A stretch of 64,000 nt of DNA from an uncultured Erythrobacter sp. (lineage in GTDB: Bacteria > Pseudomonadota > Alphaproteobacteria > Sphingomonadales > Sphingomonadaceae): positions 124,001 to 188,000 of the forward strand of contig CANLVN010000001.1 in the NCBI GenBank assembly GCA_947494705.1. Reading direction: 5' to 3'. Shown one piece after another: positions 63,055-64,000 of this stretch. A program made the translations under genes and the position numbers. The notes beneath the pieces were generated by a model. That model made no database searches. It saw only the letters and a list, made by a program, of their open reading frames with translations, and had not been told where the DNA came from. Every line of letters begins with the position of its first letter. Position 1 is the stretch's first letter.

Positions 63055-63945
63055 TTACCCCGCAGCGCTGGCAGCGGCGATCTTGTCGATGGCCTTGCCA
63101 AGCGTACCGTCGAATTCCTCGTCCGACTGGTCCTTGCGCAGGTCCTGCAACAGCCCGCGCGAGAAGCTGGCGATCATTCCCGGGTTCTTCGACAAGTGCT
63201 CGCACGCATCTTCGGTCGAATATCCGCCCGACAGCGCCACGACGCGCAGCACATTGGGATGCTCGATCAGCGTGGTGTAATGGCCGGGACGTGCAGGGAT
63301 CGAGAGCTTGAGCATCACCTTGCGACCTTCGGGCAGTGCGTCGAGACCCTTCTGGATTTCTGCGAGAAGGATGTCCTCGCCCTGGGCGCGGTCGTCTGCA
63401 TTGATGTCGTATTCTGGCTCCAGCATCGGCATCAGTCCGGCATCGGCGATCGTATTGCCGACTTCGAATTGCTGGGCGACGACGGCTGCGATCCCTTCGG
63501 CATTGGCCGACTTGATAACCGAGCGCATCTTGGTGCCGAACATCCCCTTGGCGACAGATTTCTCGAGCAGCGCGGGCAGCTTGTCGAGCGGCTTCATCAG
63601 CTGCACGCCGTTCGCCTCGTCCTCTAGTCCCTGGTCGACCTTGATGAAGGGAACGATGCCGCGCGCTTTCAGGGCTTCGGCGGTCGGCTTGCCATCGACA
63701 TCGCCGTCCATGGTCTTCTCGAACAGGATCGCTCCGATGACCTTGCCACTGCCGAAGCACGGCGAGGTTATAACCCGGCTGCGCATCGCGTGGATCGCGG
63801 CAAACATCGCGTCGTCGCCCGACCATTCGCTGTCCTCGACACCATATCCGCGCAGCGCCTTGGGGGTGGAGCCGCCCGACTGGTCGAGCGCTGCGATAAA
63901 GCCATCACCGTTGGCGATCTGGCGGGTCATCTGTTCGTGATTCAT
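63055..63945 (-). CDS. Class I fructose-bisphosphate aldolase
   Basis: Glycolysis/gluconeogenesis: fructose-1,6-bisphosphate to triose phosphates through a Lys Schiff base. 296 aa, bacterial class I type with N-terminal GDGFIAALDQSGGSTPKALR, then FGSGKVIGAILFEKTMDGDV, VPFIKVDQGLEDEANGVQLM, MPMLEPEYDINADD (Glu of the active site), KVMLKLSIPARPGHY (Schiff-base Lys) and VVALSGGYSTEDACEHL. AGGAA precedes the ATG at 63945. Upstream of thiE in the same direction. Confidence 0.94.
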   Translation of the reverse strand: MNHEQMTRQIANGDGFIAALDQSGGSTPKALRGYGVEDSEWSGDDAMFAAIHAMRSRVITSPCFGSGKVIGAILFEKTMDGDVDGKPTAEALKARGIVPFIKVDQGLEDEANGVQLMKPLDKLPALLEKSVAKGMFGTKMRSVIKSANAEGIAAVVAQQFEVGNTIADAGLMPMLEPEYDINADDRAQGEDILLAEIQKGLDALPEGRKVMLKLSIPARPGHYTTLIEHPNVLRVVALSGGYSTEDACEHLSKNPGMIASFSRGLLQDLRKDQSDEEFDGTLGKAIDKIAAASAAG

Positions 63946-64000
63946 GCGGAGAGGTTCCTCATCAATTCAGTCGTATGAAGGTGTTGCGCAGGCTTTAGCC

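Overview
This is a 64-kb piece of a GC-rich bacterial chromosome. It most likely comes from an alphaproteobacterium of the Sphingomonadales, Erythrobacteraceae type (Erythrobacter/Qipengyuania/Altererythrobacter-like). The evidence is gene content (Coq4, ImuA/ImuB/DnaE2, an XrtA-type PrsK/PrsR pair, DUF924, UdgX), the codon bias, and two GTTC-N7-GTTC LexA boxes of the alphaproteobacterial type. The species assignment is inference. I see no insertion sequence, prophage, CRISPR array, rRNA or replication origin. Genes are tightly packed with many 1-8 bp stop/start overlaps.

Layout. 1-7.2 kb: end of purL, coq4, a nitroreductase, an OafA-like acyltransferase, and serB overlapping miaA head to head. 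7.2-10.8 kb: ilvB-ilvN-ilvC, preceded by a Leu/Val/Ile leader peptide and an intrinsic terminator that together look like an attenuator. 10.8-14.3 kb: small exported proteins (DUF4329, two I78-like lipoproteins, YceI) and an LldD-type oxidase. 14.3-19.2 kb: leuA with a leucine-rich leader peptide, a DUF924 protein, a striking 7-copy direct-repeat array, an amidohydrolase and a nitronate monooxygenase. 19.3-22.9 kb: an unclassified protein, a flavodoxin, recJ and tRNA-Glu. 22.9-29.3 kb: phosphate regulon phoR-pstCAB-phoU-phoB without pstS.

29.3-40.2 kb: extensin-like protein, then a DNA-damage region on the minus strand. It contains radical SAM protein - UdgX - dnaE2 as one compact operon and imuA-imuB as a second. 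Each is headed by a LexA box lying on its promoter. Between them sit a secreted NTF2-like gene with a heavily structured 5' leader and a PilZ protein. 40.2-45.7 kb: flavin/pyridoxamine-oxidase-fold protein, Na+ symporter, panB, SBF transporter. 44.2-50.6 kb: a four-gene XrtA/PEP-CTERM regulatory operon (glycosyltransferase, PrsK, PrsR, TPR lipoprotein). 50.7-54.6 kb: a small membrane protein and a RamB/ScfR-like regulator divergent from isocitrate lyase aceA. 54.6-64 kb: M20 hydrolase, SLC13-type carrier, tRNA-Leu, inositol monophosphatase family protein, efp, M23 peptidase, L,D-transpeptidase, thiE and class I aldolase.

The points most worth following up are the split SOS mutasome with UdgX and a radical SAM partner; the repeat array at 16864-17001; a 33-bp element found almost unchanged in front of two unrelated hydrolase genes; the structured leader at 36.4-36.6 kb; a strong hairpin ending six bases before the start codon of the exopolysaccharide glycosyltransferase; and the two amino-acid leader peptides. 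All calls rest on reading the sequence; no database search was run.
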